In this document: piece by piece, positions 20,597-32,000 of the stretch
How positions within the stretch are numbered: position 1 is the first letter of the stretch
Layout: each line of letters begins with the position of its first letter
Origin: Arabidopsis thaliana
Lineage: Eukaryota > Streptophyta > Magnoliopsida > Brassicales > Brassicaceae
DNA length: 64,000 bases
Direction: 5' to 3'
NCBI RefSeq assembly: GCF_000001735.4
Contig: NC_003071.7
Span: forward strand, 13,633,151-13,697,150
Translations under genes and position numbers: made by a program
The notes under the pieces: generated by a model
Told to the model about the DNA's origin: nothing
Databases searched by the model: none
What the model saw: the letters and a program-made list of their open reading frames with translations, nothing else

Positions 20597-21845
20597 CTGT
20601 CACCACCGAAAGGAGAGATTTTTGACAAAAGGGTTTGTTTTTAGCAGTTGCGGGATTAGAACAAAATGTTTTGTGAGTGAAGAGAAGAGGGAAGCGAAGA
20701 AATAGAGCAGCTTTTAAGAAGGTGCGAGAGAGAGATTGTTACTGTGCTTCCTTGGTCTTCTAGAGTTTGCCAGAGAAAAGAGGAGGGAGTTCCTTTTTTT
20801 TTCTCGCTAAATTAATTTGCCGACCCAAGAAAATAATTTACTTTACTATTTTTCTCTAAAAAATGGGCCCATTTGAAGTAAACTTGTATATATATATTAA
20901 TTTTAACAAATCATATGGGCCTGTAGAATAGTACTGGCCCAACTCTAGATCATAAATTATAATATTTGTTTCAATTAGTTCTTTTCCTCTAAATTTTTCA
21001 ATGAATTAGTATATCAATCAGTGTGTTTATTAATTACATATATGAAAATTGGCCAATGCATATACAGAATATCAAAGAATTAGCATCAGAAACTCCAATC
21101 GTCAAAGAAGTTTAAGAAGAGGATTTTCTTGGTCATTGTGCTTATTTCTCTTCGCCTTAAGGGATTAAATTTCATCATCACAAGATGAGATTTCAAAGTA
21201 ATCAACGTTAAGAGATGCATAAATTATGCATCTTACGTGATTGGCGTTTTTGGCCAACATATGCTTTAAGACGTGAGCTCTCAACAATTTCCAGTTTATC
21301 GATTTATATGTACATGATTGTGCTAAGAAGTATCTAGAATGTTCATCTGGTCATAAAGGCTCAAACCTAAATTTATACCAATATACCATAGTCATTCGAT
21401 TTAATCAAGAATTGCGCTATATATGTGGCATAGTCATTATGAAGTATAGGCTCTCGGAAAGCCATGAAATCAAGTGTGCTTCTCGCTAGAGTTCCAAATT
21501 ATATACAGTATGGTAAATGATCATTTGTTTAGCTTTGGTTTTTAATATTGTTGGAGACTTTTACTTTCAAAAAATTGCATAATGTGTTTATATTCTTGGT
21601 TGATGTTTATGTGGCCAACAAGGCAACAATGCTGGTTTTTTGGTGTATAAAATAACAATATTAGCATGATAATTAATAGGGTTGTCTCACTTAACTTTTT
21701 AAATTTCTTGGTCACGGACGTTGAATAGTTATTTTGCAAAATTTCTACAAAAATTCGTTCAATGTCAACTTAAAAGCAAGCTCGGCTCATATCTAAAGTC
21801 CAACAAGTTAGTGAAAATACAATAATTTTCAATTCAAGCGATGAG
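20597..21845. other. Promoter of HSP70T-2 and intergenic spacer
   Basis: The leader exon and promoter of the minus-strand HSP70 gene occupy about 20597-20900, with a GGGCCC-type element near 20864. The rest is AT-rich with no gene seen. I did not find a clear three-unit heat-shock element (GAAnnTTCnnGAA). Confidence 0.55.
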
Positions 21846-22319
21846 TCAAGTAGCTGTGAGTTTCTTCTCCAACGATTTATTCATCACCAAATTCTCTTCA
21901 AGATTCATCTTCAACTCATCGATCTTCACTTTCTTCTCCGTAACTTCAAATTCAAGTCTCTTCATCGCGATTTCATAAGTCCTCATCAAACTCTGCTGTT
22001 CATGGATCTCAGCTAACATAATCGCAACTTTTGGTGAAAGATTCAATTCCTTCCTCATAAAACTCCGTTTAAGCTCCGATAAAGTTTTTAGTTCATTAAC
22101 TACCACCGTATCCGCCGCTTGTATAGCGTCGCTATCGTACGGACTTTGAGCCCTCTGAAGCTCTGCGTAAGCAGCTTTAATGGAAGTTGTACTAGCGAAG
22201 ATCTTCGCAACCACCGCTTTAAAAAGGCAGTCTCCGTCGTCATCTTCATCGTCGAAATTTGGATTCTGTGACTTAAACGTACCGACTCCGACTCCATTGT
22301 TGGAGGAGACCTTCCTCAT
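21846..22319 (-). CDS. Short DUF641 / GIL1-like protein, copy 1
   Basis: A 157-aa intronless ORF beginning MRKVSSNNGVGVGTFKSQ. It matches the N-terminal DUF641 region of GIL1 (GRAVITROPIC IN THE LIGHT) proteins: LFKAVVAKIFASTTSIKAAY, AELQRAQSPYDSDAIQAAD and a coiled-coil stretch LMRTYEIAMKRLEFEVTEKK. GIL1 proteins are about 450-480 aa, so this one lacks the whole C-terminal half. It ends NKSLEKKLTAT, where the family normally continues. Likely a partial gene duplicate; function unknown. The promoter and first 60 or so codons are shared with the tandem copy at 22564-22950. Probably AT2G32130. Confidence 0.8.
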   Translation of the reverse strand: MRKVSSNNGVGVGTFKSQNPNFDDEDDDGDCLFKAVVAKIFASTTSIKAAYAELQRAQSPYDSDAIQAADTVVVNELKTLSELKRSFMRKELNLSPKVAIMLAEIHEQQSLMRTYEIAMKRLEFEVTEKKVKIDELKMNLEENLVMNKSLEKKLTAT

Positions 22320-22563
22320 CGTCGACGTCGAAACTCTATTACATGTAAAACATATGTTATACGGACGATCATTTGATTATTTTGTTACCCTTAATATATA
22401 GGCTATTGTTTTTTTAATATATGATACACCTTGTAATGAAAATATCAATCTGTGGTGTATCGCGGGTCAATATCTAGTTAAGTGTAAAAATGATATATAA
22501 TTAAACTTAAATACAAGTAAACTAAATCAAAATACTAACGAATCTAAACCATAACTAAACCAA
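22320..22563. other. Spacer between the two DUF641 copies
   Basis: 22320-22402 is nearly identical to 22951-23033, the corresponding leader of copy 2. The remainder contains an imperfect inverted pair GATACACC (about 22425) and GGTGTATC (about 22455). Confidence 0.55.
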
Positions 22564-22950
22564 CTATATACACTCTAATATGATGGTGGAGTCGGATGAG
22601 ATGCCGAGAACTTCAGCCCACACTTGCTTCCTCACCTTTGATCTCCTCGGCTGATTCTCAAGGGAGCTACCGCTTCCACTGCCACTTCCACCACCTCCTC
22701 CGTTACTACTCCGTATAAGCTCCGATAAAGTTTTAACATCAACTACCACCGTTTCCGCCGCTTGTATAGCGTCGCTATGCGCCCTCTGAAGCTCTGCGTA
22801 AGCAGCTACAATGGAAGTTGTACTAGCGACGAGCTTCGCAACCAACGCTTTTAAAAGGGAGTCTCCGTCGTCATCTTCATCGTCGAAATTTGGTTTCTGT
22901 GACTTAAACGTACCGACTCCGACTCCATTGTTGGAGGAGACCTTCCTCAT
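22564..22950 (-). CDS. Truncated DUF641-like ORF, copy 2, with a novel C-terminus
   Basis: A 128-aa ORF whose first 80 or so residues duplicate copy 1 (same start MRKVSSNNGVGVGTFKSQ, then SLLKALVAKLVASTTSIVAAY). It lacks a few residues relative to copy 1 (AHSDAIQ for AQSPYDSDAIQ). After LSELIRSS it leaves the family and continues as a Gly/Ser tract, GGGGGSGSGSGSS, and a basic tail (RRSKVRKQVWAEVLG). The new tail could come from a rearrangement or from untranslated sequence. It may be an expressed small gene or a decaying duplicate; the sequence alone does not decide. Confidence 0.5.
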   Translation of the reverse strand: MRKVSSNNGVGVGTFKSQKPNFDDEDDDGDSLLKALVAKLVASTTSIVAAYAELQRAHSDAIQAAETVVVDVKTLSELIRSSNGGGGGSGSGSGSSLENQPRRSKVRKQVWAEVLGISSDSTIILECI

Positions 22951-23108
22951 CGTCGACGTCGAAACTCTATTACATGTAAAACATATGTTATACGGACGAT
23001 CATTTGATTATTTTGTTACCCTTATATTATTCATATCATATACGAGTGAATGAAACTGTAGTATGAGAAATGGTCTAATTAATGTTTTAACTATATGAAA
23101 AAAAGCTC

Positions 23109-23883
23109 TTACTCTGGTGTATCGTACATATCGGTAGTGAGTTTCCTTTCAGAAACCACGAAACAGTCGTCAATTTCTTCTCTATCTCCATTTCTTTCTC
23201 TGGAGATATTTGACAGGGCTTTCTTAACTTCCTTGATGATTGACCTTATGAAATCCTTCTCAGATTTATCACTTTGATGTGTAAAAGAAAAGAAGATTAA
23301 TGGGTTTAGTAGCTTTCCTTTACACTTACTTGGTATCTTGTGCTACAAGAAACAGACAATTTTTATGATTGAAAAATCGTAACCTGTGTTCTGGTAAGCA
23401 CAATGCAAACGTTCGGGAAACAGAAGTCAAAGCTTCCGTCCATTTCTGGTATCTTTCTGGTTCATGATGATATCTCTCAATCAGATCCCTGAATTTATCG
23501 CCGAATTTTCCTTTAAGACCCTTCACCACTGCGGGATCAAGCTTGTAGAAGATGGGAATCGCTATGATTTTCTTTTGATCAACGCATTTCTTGATCTGTA
23601 CCAGCTCGTCCAAACACCATTTTGACTCGGTGTATCCCTCAGAGAAGATTACCAACGCGATTTTTGACTCACCTATCCTCCTAAACAGGCTGATTAGGTC
23701 TTTTCCCCTCACCTCGTGCTCATCTATAAAGACGTTGATGTTTTTTTTCTTCAAGGCAGGCACAAGAAAACTGATGAAGCCTTTGCGTAGCTCTTTTCCC
23801 CTAAAACTGATGAACACTTGAGGTCCCGTTGGGATCACTGATACATTAGAAGAAGAAGAAGGAGAAGAAGAAGCTATTGCCAT
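23109..23883 (-). CDS. TIR-domain protein without NB-ARC or LRR
   Basis: Two exons, 23384-23883 and 23109-23271, encode about 220 aa. After a Ser-rich start the TIR domain runs from about residue 20 to 160: QVFISFRGKELRKGF (box 1), VFIDEHEVRGKDL (box 2), IALVIFSEGYTESKWCLDEL with the Glu expected for plant TIR NADases, and IPIFYKLDPAVV (box 3). The second exon continues with SEKDFIRSIIKEVKKAL, the helix that normally links TIR to NB-ARC, and then stops after 30 or so further residues. So this is a TIR-X protein by my splicing. Further 3' exons cannot be excluded. TIR-only proteins act as NADases in plant immunity. Probably AT2G32140. Confidence 0.8.
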
Positions 23884-25944
23884 CCGATCTCGAGTTCTTT
23901 CTTAGAAACAAAAGGAGTTTGATCGATTCTTGTTTGAAAGAAAAGAAGAATCTGGAAGACGCAATGAAGGAACTTGTTCTGGGACAGCAAAATCTGTATG
24001 TCTTTTTTTTTTTTTTGGTTGGAATTGAAATTACCTACATCCTATCGTCGTTAATAATTAATATTCAGACAAAAGAAACTTTTTGGTATATTTCCTGGAA
24101 ACTTCGGTGCCTAAACACGGAAGTTGCAAAGGAAGAACACGACATAAGCCCCAATAATTGAATGGAGAAAAGAATTTTCTAAGAATCTCTGGAAAACAAG
24201 TGACTACTTCTCTGACCACGCATAGGGGGAAAGGAATTTCGTCCTGAATTTCAGAAAAATTTCGACGTAATTTCTTTGCAATTCAAGGAAAATTTGCCTC
24301 AAATATGTTGTCTCAGGTTTTGTACTACACTACTCAAATATGTTTAAGACAAGTTACTAATACTCAAAGTTACATGAAATAAATAGTTAGATTGTATTGC
24401 AGAATCCAATTTGTAAAATTAGAATTGGTTTTAAAATATTTAGATAAAAAAAATATAAATTATTATTAGAACTTAAAATATTCTATTAAAAATTTTATAT
24501 ATTTTTTACAACTTATTTAGGTGAGTCTTATCTAGTTACATACGATGATGAAAGTTGTTGTTGCTAGACTCCAGATGAAGAGAACAAATGTGATGATTTG
24601 GACTAGAAATATTAATTGTCATTCTTCTCTGGCTCCAATGGTTATTCAAATAAGTATATGATAATTGAAATTTTAATAAATGAATAATGAAAGCAGAAAA
24701 TAATAAGAGTATCATGTTGGAATCTTTCACGATAGAAGATGAAGAAGTTGTAGAAAATGTCCAACCAATAACGCAACATATTGGTGACATCTTTTGATGG
24801 GGAAGTGCTGATGTTTGGGAGAGGTCCACAGACAACTCAACAACTATCAATTAATAAGTATACTATTTTATTTAAAAAAATCAGAACATTATCACTAGCA
24901 ATATCGTATTTCTTATGTGTGAAAAGAACACGATTCCTAATTTCTGCTGGTTAGATAGATTCATGGCATTTTTTTCTTCTTTTTTTCGTGGTTTTTAGGA
25001 ATTTGTAATGCTAATCAGTAGTACATGAGATTTTTGCTAATCATTCTCCAATAATCTGGTGTAGCATGTGAAACACGTACAACTGAACGAAGCATATTCT
25101 GTCAACGCGTAGTAGCCTACTAGGAATTGATATTATTTTTTGTGTGAAACACACGTGTTTTGTGTGCACAAACTTAATTAGGCTAGTGAGTCGATCGTGA
25201 CATCATATTTGAATTTCACATAAAGGCGATGTTGTTAAGAAAACATCTAAAAGCTAAAAGTTAAAACCTAATGATGGACATTTCATATGATACTTCATCG
25301 ATGTTTAGTACAAACTATAGCGACGCGTTGCCTAATTTTTCTGTAACTTTTCTTGTGATGGCATTGAAAAACTAAATTCTATTAAGTTAAAATATTGGAA
25401 CGTTATAGTAACATTTACTATCAACCATGGACGAAGTTTAAGTTTAACATTAAAAAAAAAAAAAAAAAAAACATGGACGAAGTTCCATGCTCGCTGAAGA
25501 CATCGAATAAGTAATATTTCATAGCGTTTTAATACAAGTTAATTAGAACATTTTTAGAGACTTAACACGTTAGGTTAATTAAAAAGTGGTTTAACATTGT
25601 TTAATTAAGATAGAAAGCGGCCATTGCAAGTTTGAAACACAAATGAGGATAGAATATGATCCGAGTAAATATCAAATCATATTTTATAATGTAATGGATG
25701 TTCAAAGAAAATGTATAACCAGATAAAATAGACGAAAGGGATTTGAACCATGAGTCAGCAGTCAGTATCCATTATTAAAAAATAGAGAAAAACAAACACT
25801 AAAAAGAAAAGACTCGTCTTCCTATAAATACCTTCAAACATCTCCCTTTCTTCACGCCTCTTATTGTTGTTTGCTATATAAATCCTCCAATTTCTCAATA
25901 TTCTAAACAAATTATATATTTTCTTACTTACTTGTTCTCTTGTA
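23884..25944. other. 2-kb intergenic region
   Basis: Promoter of the TIR gene, then AT-rich spacer, then the HAD-gene promoter (TATAAATACC at about 25823). A coding-like plus-strand stretch near 24714-24860 (starting MLESFTIEDEEVVENVQPIT) is interrupted by a stop and a frame change and may be a gene remnant. Poly-A of 19 lies at about 25452. Confidence 0.5.
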
Positions 25945-27381
25945 ATGGATTTCTCTCCGATCAACTGCCTCATTTTCGGTAAAACATTTATACAAATACG
26001 TGATATCAAATTTGGTAAAATGTGTTTACTAAAGTTGTTCTAATTGTCTTTGGTTTGTTTCTCTAATTGTGATCAGATTTGGATGACACATTATACCCTC
26101 TAAAAACTGGAATAGCGCCAGCTGTCAAGAAGAATATTGACGGTAACTAAACAAAAACAATCTTAATTAGTGCTTAATTACTTATATTTTTCTTAAGACA
26201 TTTGGGTGAATGATATTATTATCTGGGCAGATTTTCTAGTGGAGAAATTTGGATTCTCAGAAAGTAAAGCTTCAAGCTTAAGAGTTGAACTCTTCAAGAC
26301 TTATGGAAGTACTCTCGCTGGTCTTAGGGTAATTTCACTTCTCCATTTTCTAAAGAATTACTAGTTCATTATATATCATTGCTTTCTAATTTATTTATTT
26401 CTTTCTTATAAATTGTAGGCGTTAGGTCATGATGTTCATCCTGATGAATATCACAGGTAATAATCAATCATCTTCAACAACTATATAAATATTTTGATCT
26501 CAGGAAAGCGATTTTTGTTCTTAAGCTTTTTTTTCTTGCAAAATCTGTTTTGTAGTTTCGTGCACGGAAGGTTACCGTATGGGTCGATCGAACCAAACAA
26601 CAAGCTACGTAACCTTCTCAACAAAATCAAACAGAGAAAAATTGTAAGTTTAATCTTTTATTTATTGTGGCATGAATTTTTCTTGGGTCCATACAGCCAA
26701 CACTAATAAATGATCATTTGTTTTTTCTTGGGTCCAGATATTTACGAATTCGGACAAGAATCATGCGGTGAAGGTCCTCAAGAAACTTGGTTTAGAAGAT
26801 TGTTTCGAAGAGATGATTTGTTTTGAGACAATGAACCCAAATTTATTCGGGTCAACAACCCGACCCGATGAATACCCGGTTGTTCTCAAGCCTTCGTTGA
26901 CCGCAATGGATATTTGCATTCGTGTAGCCAACGTTGATCCTCGCCGAACAGTAATATTCTTATTTATTTAATTATTTCTTATGATAAAACTATTGTATCA
27001 TCATTACAATAAGCAAACTGTTTTTGTAAATAGGTATTTTTGGATGATAATATCCACAATATTACCGCGGGTAAATCTGTCGGGCTTCGCACAATCCTGG
27101 TAAATTTTTGTTACATTTCACATTTATTAATTCCCTATTTTGCGACATTTGTATGTGTTAGTTTCAAGTTTTAAAAATTTGGTTACAAAAAGGTGGGAAG
27201 AGCAGAAAAGACGAAAGATGCGGATTATGCGGTGGAGACGGTTACTGAGATAGCTACGGCGGTGCCAGAGATTTGGGCTACGGCGACGGCGACAGGCGGA
27301 TTTGACGTTGGTGGTGAGAGGATCAGACGGAGCAAGAGTGAGCTGGAGGGTATGGCTTCAATAGCAGCCGTCGGTGCGTGA
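25945..27381 (+). CDS. HAD-superfamily phosphatase, pyrimidine 5'-nucleotidase (SDT1-like) type
   Basis: Eight exons (25945-25978, 26077-26142, 26231-26328, 26419-26456, 26556-26643, 26738-26950, 27034-27099, 27193-27381) encode 263 aa. HAD motif I is IFDLDDTLYPL with nucleophile D12 and acid D14. Motif II is IIFTNSDKNH, motif III is the Lys in VVLKPS, and motif IV is VFLDDN. The layout resembles yeast Sdt1/Phm8 nucleotidases, and plant relatives include pyridoxal-phosphate and nucleotide phosphatases. The last 40 residues are Ala/Thr-rich and specific to plants. No transit peptide is obvious, so it is probably cytosolic. The start is the Met five residues after an in-frame-free leader. Probably AT2G32150. 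Confidence 0.9.
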
Positions 27382-27633
27382 CGTGATCGAGTGGGCGGAT
27401 CGTGGCCGTTGGATAATTTTAACGTCTAGTGGTTGGGATTGTACAGGTGGCGTTAAAATGTTGATAATGCATATGTGAATATAAATAATAGTGGTGGTGG
27501 ACAATATTCATCCCATGTGGACACCAAATGTGAATACGCAATCAGATAATATTATGTATGATGATTATGATTTCAATATGTGTACATTTTTATTCAACTG
27601 ATTTTTTTAAAGTTTGATTGGGATTTTATAATT

Positions 27634-28116
27634 AGTCTGTTCGTTTCGTCGCCGCGGGTACCTGCGGCTGCGGTAGACGCAACTAGTTGTGTTTGTTTGG
27701 TTGCCGCAACTACTTGCGGCAAAACGCAGCGTCAAACGCAGTTTTCTGCGGTTAAAAATTTTAGACGCCATTTAAATTTAGCGTCAAAGATGAAAGAGTT
27801 GCGTTATATATCCTAAATGACAAAAATATCCTTATTATTTTTGAAAATTCACAAACAAACCAAGCGATTCTCTTCTTCAACAAACAAACCCTAAATCCCA
27901 ATTCTCTTCTTCGTTTCTTCTGTCAAGATCACCAAACATGCGGCAGCGTCGGTGGCAACGATGGCGGCATCGAAACGAACACAAAACCTGCGGTTGCGAC
28001 AGCGGCTGCGGCAACGTTGGCGGCGACGAAACGAACAACAACCTGCGGCAGTGTTACCGTTGCCGCTGCCGCAACCGCAGCCGCTGCCGCCTGCGGCCAC
28101 TAAACGAACAGACTAA
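27634..28116. mobile_element. GC-rich MITE with about 25-bp inverted ends
   Basis: The left end AGTCTGTTCGTTTCGTCGCC (from 27634) matches the reverse complement of the right end, AGTCTGTTCGTTTAGTGGCC (from 28116). The interior is full of CTGCGG/CCGCAG, CGCAAC and GCGTC motifs and is much more GC-rich than the flanks. It has no transposase. Flanking 8-mers (TTATAATT region and AATATAGT) agree only in part, so a hAT-type target duplication is possible but not proven. The look (GTTCGTTT, GGTTGCCGC, CTGCGG) is that of known non-autonomous hAT families, which is an inference. Confidence 0.65.
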
Positions 28117-28180
28117 ATATAGTTTTTTATTAGAGATATGCTGTTTATAATTTTATCTCCAACCACCATGATACATATTA

Positions 28181-28686
28181 CAGTTAAATCTCTATAAATT
28201 AATAAATTCTTTCACTCCCGAATTGGGACCATTATAAAAAATAATATAAATCGATAAATTAATAAGATAATAACTTTTTGAAAAGTCCTATGTAAATATA
28301 TGGTCTCATCAATATCATAAATTAATAATTTTATAAATATATCAATTATATATACATTATATGTAAGAAATTGTTTTGAAATATAATTCTAATATTTTTT
28401 TGCTTAAAACTTGTATTTATTCTTATTTAAAATTTAGTTATAGTATTTTACTTTATCAAAAACTTTTGATGTTGTTTTCTAAACATGATATTATTATTTA
28501 CTTGTAATTGATTTTTGAAAGATATTTTCTATAATGAAAAAAATCTTATAGAAATTTTTGAAAAGTTACTAAATTAAGAAAATCTCTGTATAAATTAATA
28601 AATATTAATTTATCGATAAATTAAAACATCTATAAATTAATAAAATTTTGCAGTCTCAACATTATTAATTTATAAAGGTTTTACTG
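28181..28686. mobile_element. Emigrant MITE (pogo/Tc1-mariner type)
   Basis: The 24-bp ends are CAGTTAAATCTCTATAAATT (left, continuing AATAA) and, in reverse complement, CAGTAAAACCTTTATAAATT (right). They closely match the Emigrant consensus CAGTAAAACCTCTATAAATT. The target-site duplication TA is present at 28179-28180 and 28687-28688. Length is about 506 bp, in the range known for this Arabidopsis family. Internal inverted copies of TATAAATTAATA near 28590-28650 are also typical. No coding capacity. Confidence 0.88.
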
Positions 28687-28688
28687 TA

Positions 28689-29087
28689 TTTGATAAACGA
28701 ATCCCTTGCGATTTATATCTTGCTGTATTTCTAAATCCTACCGAAGTTTTTTTTCTACTGTAGGAAGTAATTCACAGTTTTATATCTATGGTATTTATAA
28801 ATTCTGAATGTCTGGCATTACAACATTTAAAACGTTCCTAACTTACTCCATTTTCATTGTAGGAGAAATAATATAACATTTATATCTATGTTAGTAATAT
28901 AACATTTTCAAATTGCTATTGTTATATTTTCAAATTTGGACCTCATGTTCCTTAGTAGGCCAAACTTTACCCCATTTTCATAGTAGGAGAAATAATAAAA
29001 CGTACCTTTCAGAAATAATCTTACGTCAAAATATATCCTTAAATAACAGAAAAGTCTTTTTAGTCTTCGTGTATACGAGGAACCATA
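28689..29087. other. Promoter region of the first N2227 methyltransferase gene
   Basis: AT-rich. The phrase TAGGAGAAATAATA occurs at 28860 and 28983, marking a short direct repeat of about 120-bp spacing. Confidence 0.5.
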
Positions 29088-32000
29088 ATGATTTCATCGT
29101 CAGAGATGATGGCGACGGAGAAGGCTCCGGAATTTGTAACAGCCATGGCAACTGAAACTGAACGGATAGGGAATTCGAGGGAAGTAGATGAGGAGAAAAT
29201 AAGCCGCAAGAAGAATCCTGAAGAAGAAGCTCTTGAAGCTAAATGTCTTCCCGGAATCATCAGTGCTTATCTCAAGTAGGTTCCTGTTTTTTCTTCGTTT
29301 TTACTCATAAATAGCACTATCTTGGCGGATTCAAGAAGACTTGACCGAGTTAAATCTTAGACTTAAGTTTTCTCAAGCTCTTTAACCATGTTACTTGGTT
29401 GGATTGTGTATCTTTGTAGGGTGATTCGTTAGTTGAGTTTGTTTTGGTCATTTAAGTTTGTTGTGCTTTGAACTCAAAAAGCAATTGGCAATTATTGAAT
29501 TGGCCCATGTCCTTTATATACGACTCAAGTCCCTTCTCATATTTTGGATGTGGGATATTTCTTCGCTTTTAGGTTAAATAGTTACTTTCCTTGTGCTTGG
29601 AAATTCTTACAGTTATCCCAAGGCTGCGGAAGAAAATCTGAAAAAATGCGAAAGATCATATCAGAAGCTGTCTCCTGCGCACAAGGTAATTTTGTTATTT
29701 GTTGTGTTTACCAATATTATGTTAATGGTTTATTGCTGCAGCATATTTTAGAATATTCAATATTCAATAATAGCCGTTAGGAGATCACCCAAATGATTCA
29801 AGTCAAGTTGATTCTTTGTTATAATAGACAGAACTAACTATCTTCAGCCTTGCCTTTTTTTTTTCCTTGTCCAGGCATTGGTAACCCATTTCCCTATGAA
29901 GTTGCAGAGATTAAGAAGGTGAAATCTATAATCAGTAGATACTTCACTAATCACTATATATTATCTTGTACAATTAGATAAACGTCACAGAGTAATAATA
30001 TTCATATTTTATATTTTTCCATTATAGTTGCTTTTCAGATATGATTATTACTTCTTCATTTGTACTTGGATATATATTATTTTTTTGTCACAATAATGAT
30101 ATGCCCTAGAGAAATTGAGGTCAGGGGCAGTCTAAACGTGTAACAAGCAAGTTATTGGTGTGGACATTTTCATCCTAAGCATGGTCTTATTTGAAATATG
30201 AGTAAGTTGTTGGACTTTAATTTGTTGTTGCAGGTGTATATTGATGAATTCACATTTCATATATAATATGCTTCAGGTCAGTTGGAAACATATCTTCTTC
30301 AAATTCCATTTGCGTTTCAATTGCTTCATGCTATTTATTTGATTTGTAATTCGTAATTTGAACCATGTCCTGTAATTATTTGGCAGGCTTTTGAGCCCCC
30401 TATAGACTTGAGTAAACACATGCGCGAGCCAATAACAGGAGCACTGTCTATGGAGGTCAGATCAAGACTTGGAAATTTATCCTTTTCATTTTGAAATCTT
30501 TAATTTATATGTATAAATGCAGGAGCTCCAAAGGGAGGAACATCATCATGATCATTCCCTCAAGAATGCAGAGATAAGACTCAATAACAAGACATGTGAA
30601 TTTGATGGAGGCCACTTAAATCATGACCATGGCAGTGTAATCATGCCAACTCATATACTTTTATACCTCATATAGTGTAATTCTAATTCTAATGTTGCTC
30701 TCTTTTCTTTCTTAGGTACCATTTTCATCTCATGATTGGTTGGATTCTTCGTTACAGGCGCATGTTCCTCTGGTTGATGTAAATAAGGTATGCTTTTTCA
30801 CTTTTACTATGGTTGATTATATTAGTTTTTTTTCATCCTAGCAACTCATAATTGTTGTAGAGCTATTTTAGTGTGAACAAAGATAAAAAGAATATATCCT
30901 CAATTCTCAAAATGTACATGAAACATGTTAGAGGTGAGAGGTGACACGCACACCAGTACAATTGTATATATATATATATATATATATGTTGGATGTTGTG
31001 TGTATTGCTCACCAATCTATTACTTAGAAATGTGCATGCATGGTTTTTGTTGTATTCTAACACAGGTTCGTTGGGTAATAAGGAATATAGTTCGAGACTG
31101 GGGAGCAGAGGTAATCATATTTTTGTTTGTCATGATGGCAAGGATGAGATCCTTTCTCTAATATCATGATCACAACTTTAGTGGTATATACAATCTTTTG
31201 ACTTACAGGGTCAGAGAGAACGAGATGAATGCTACAAGCCTATCCTTGAAGAGCTTGATTCCTTGTTTCCTGATCGTCACAAGGAGAGGTACACTTTCTG
31301 ACTTTTGAGTTTCTGACCTCCCATCAATGCATTCTGAGTATTTTTGTTTTACCATTCAATATCTAAATTTGGTGGCTTTGCTGTCTAATCCATAAACTCT
31401 GCTTACAAAGTTAACGTATATGATTTGCAGCACTCGTCCAGCCTGTTTAGTCCCTGGTGCTGGACTTGGGCGGCTGGCCCTTGAAATTTCTTGTCTAGGC
31501 ATGCAGTGGAGAAGCAAACTTTTTTTTTTTGTTTTTTTTTTGTAGCTTTGATGATAGCGAGGAATTAATATAACAACTCTTGTACATTGGAACAGGTTTC
31601 AGAAGCCAAGGCAATGAAGTTTCATACTACATGATGTTATGCTCAAGTTTTATTCTTAATTAGTAAGAGTTTCTTACTTTTCTCTTATACATTTTTAACA
31701 TCAGCCAGCAACAAACTTATAAGTGTGTTTCTAAGTTGCTTTTGGAGAGTCTCTAAATTTGATTGAGTTAATTTCTTGATTCTGTTCCAGTTTTGAGTTT
31801 TGCTCTACTTTTTTTCTTTTTTCTTTTTCATAAGTACACAATTGCCTGGTGAGTGGACAATATACCCCTGGATACACACTAACTGCAATTCACTCTCGGA
31901 TGATGATCAACTACGCCCTATTTCTATTCCTGATATTCATCCTGCAAGGTATGCCTTATCAGAGAGAGTACTTTGCCTATGGTTTGGAAATTTTTGATAG

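Noticed and set aside
27891-28150. Cys/Arg/Gly-rich ORFs on both strands (for example 27938-28150)
   Set aside because: They lie within the CTGCGG-rich MITE; the composition comes from its short repeats.
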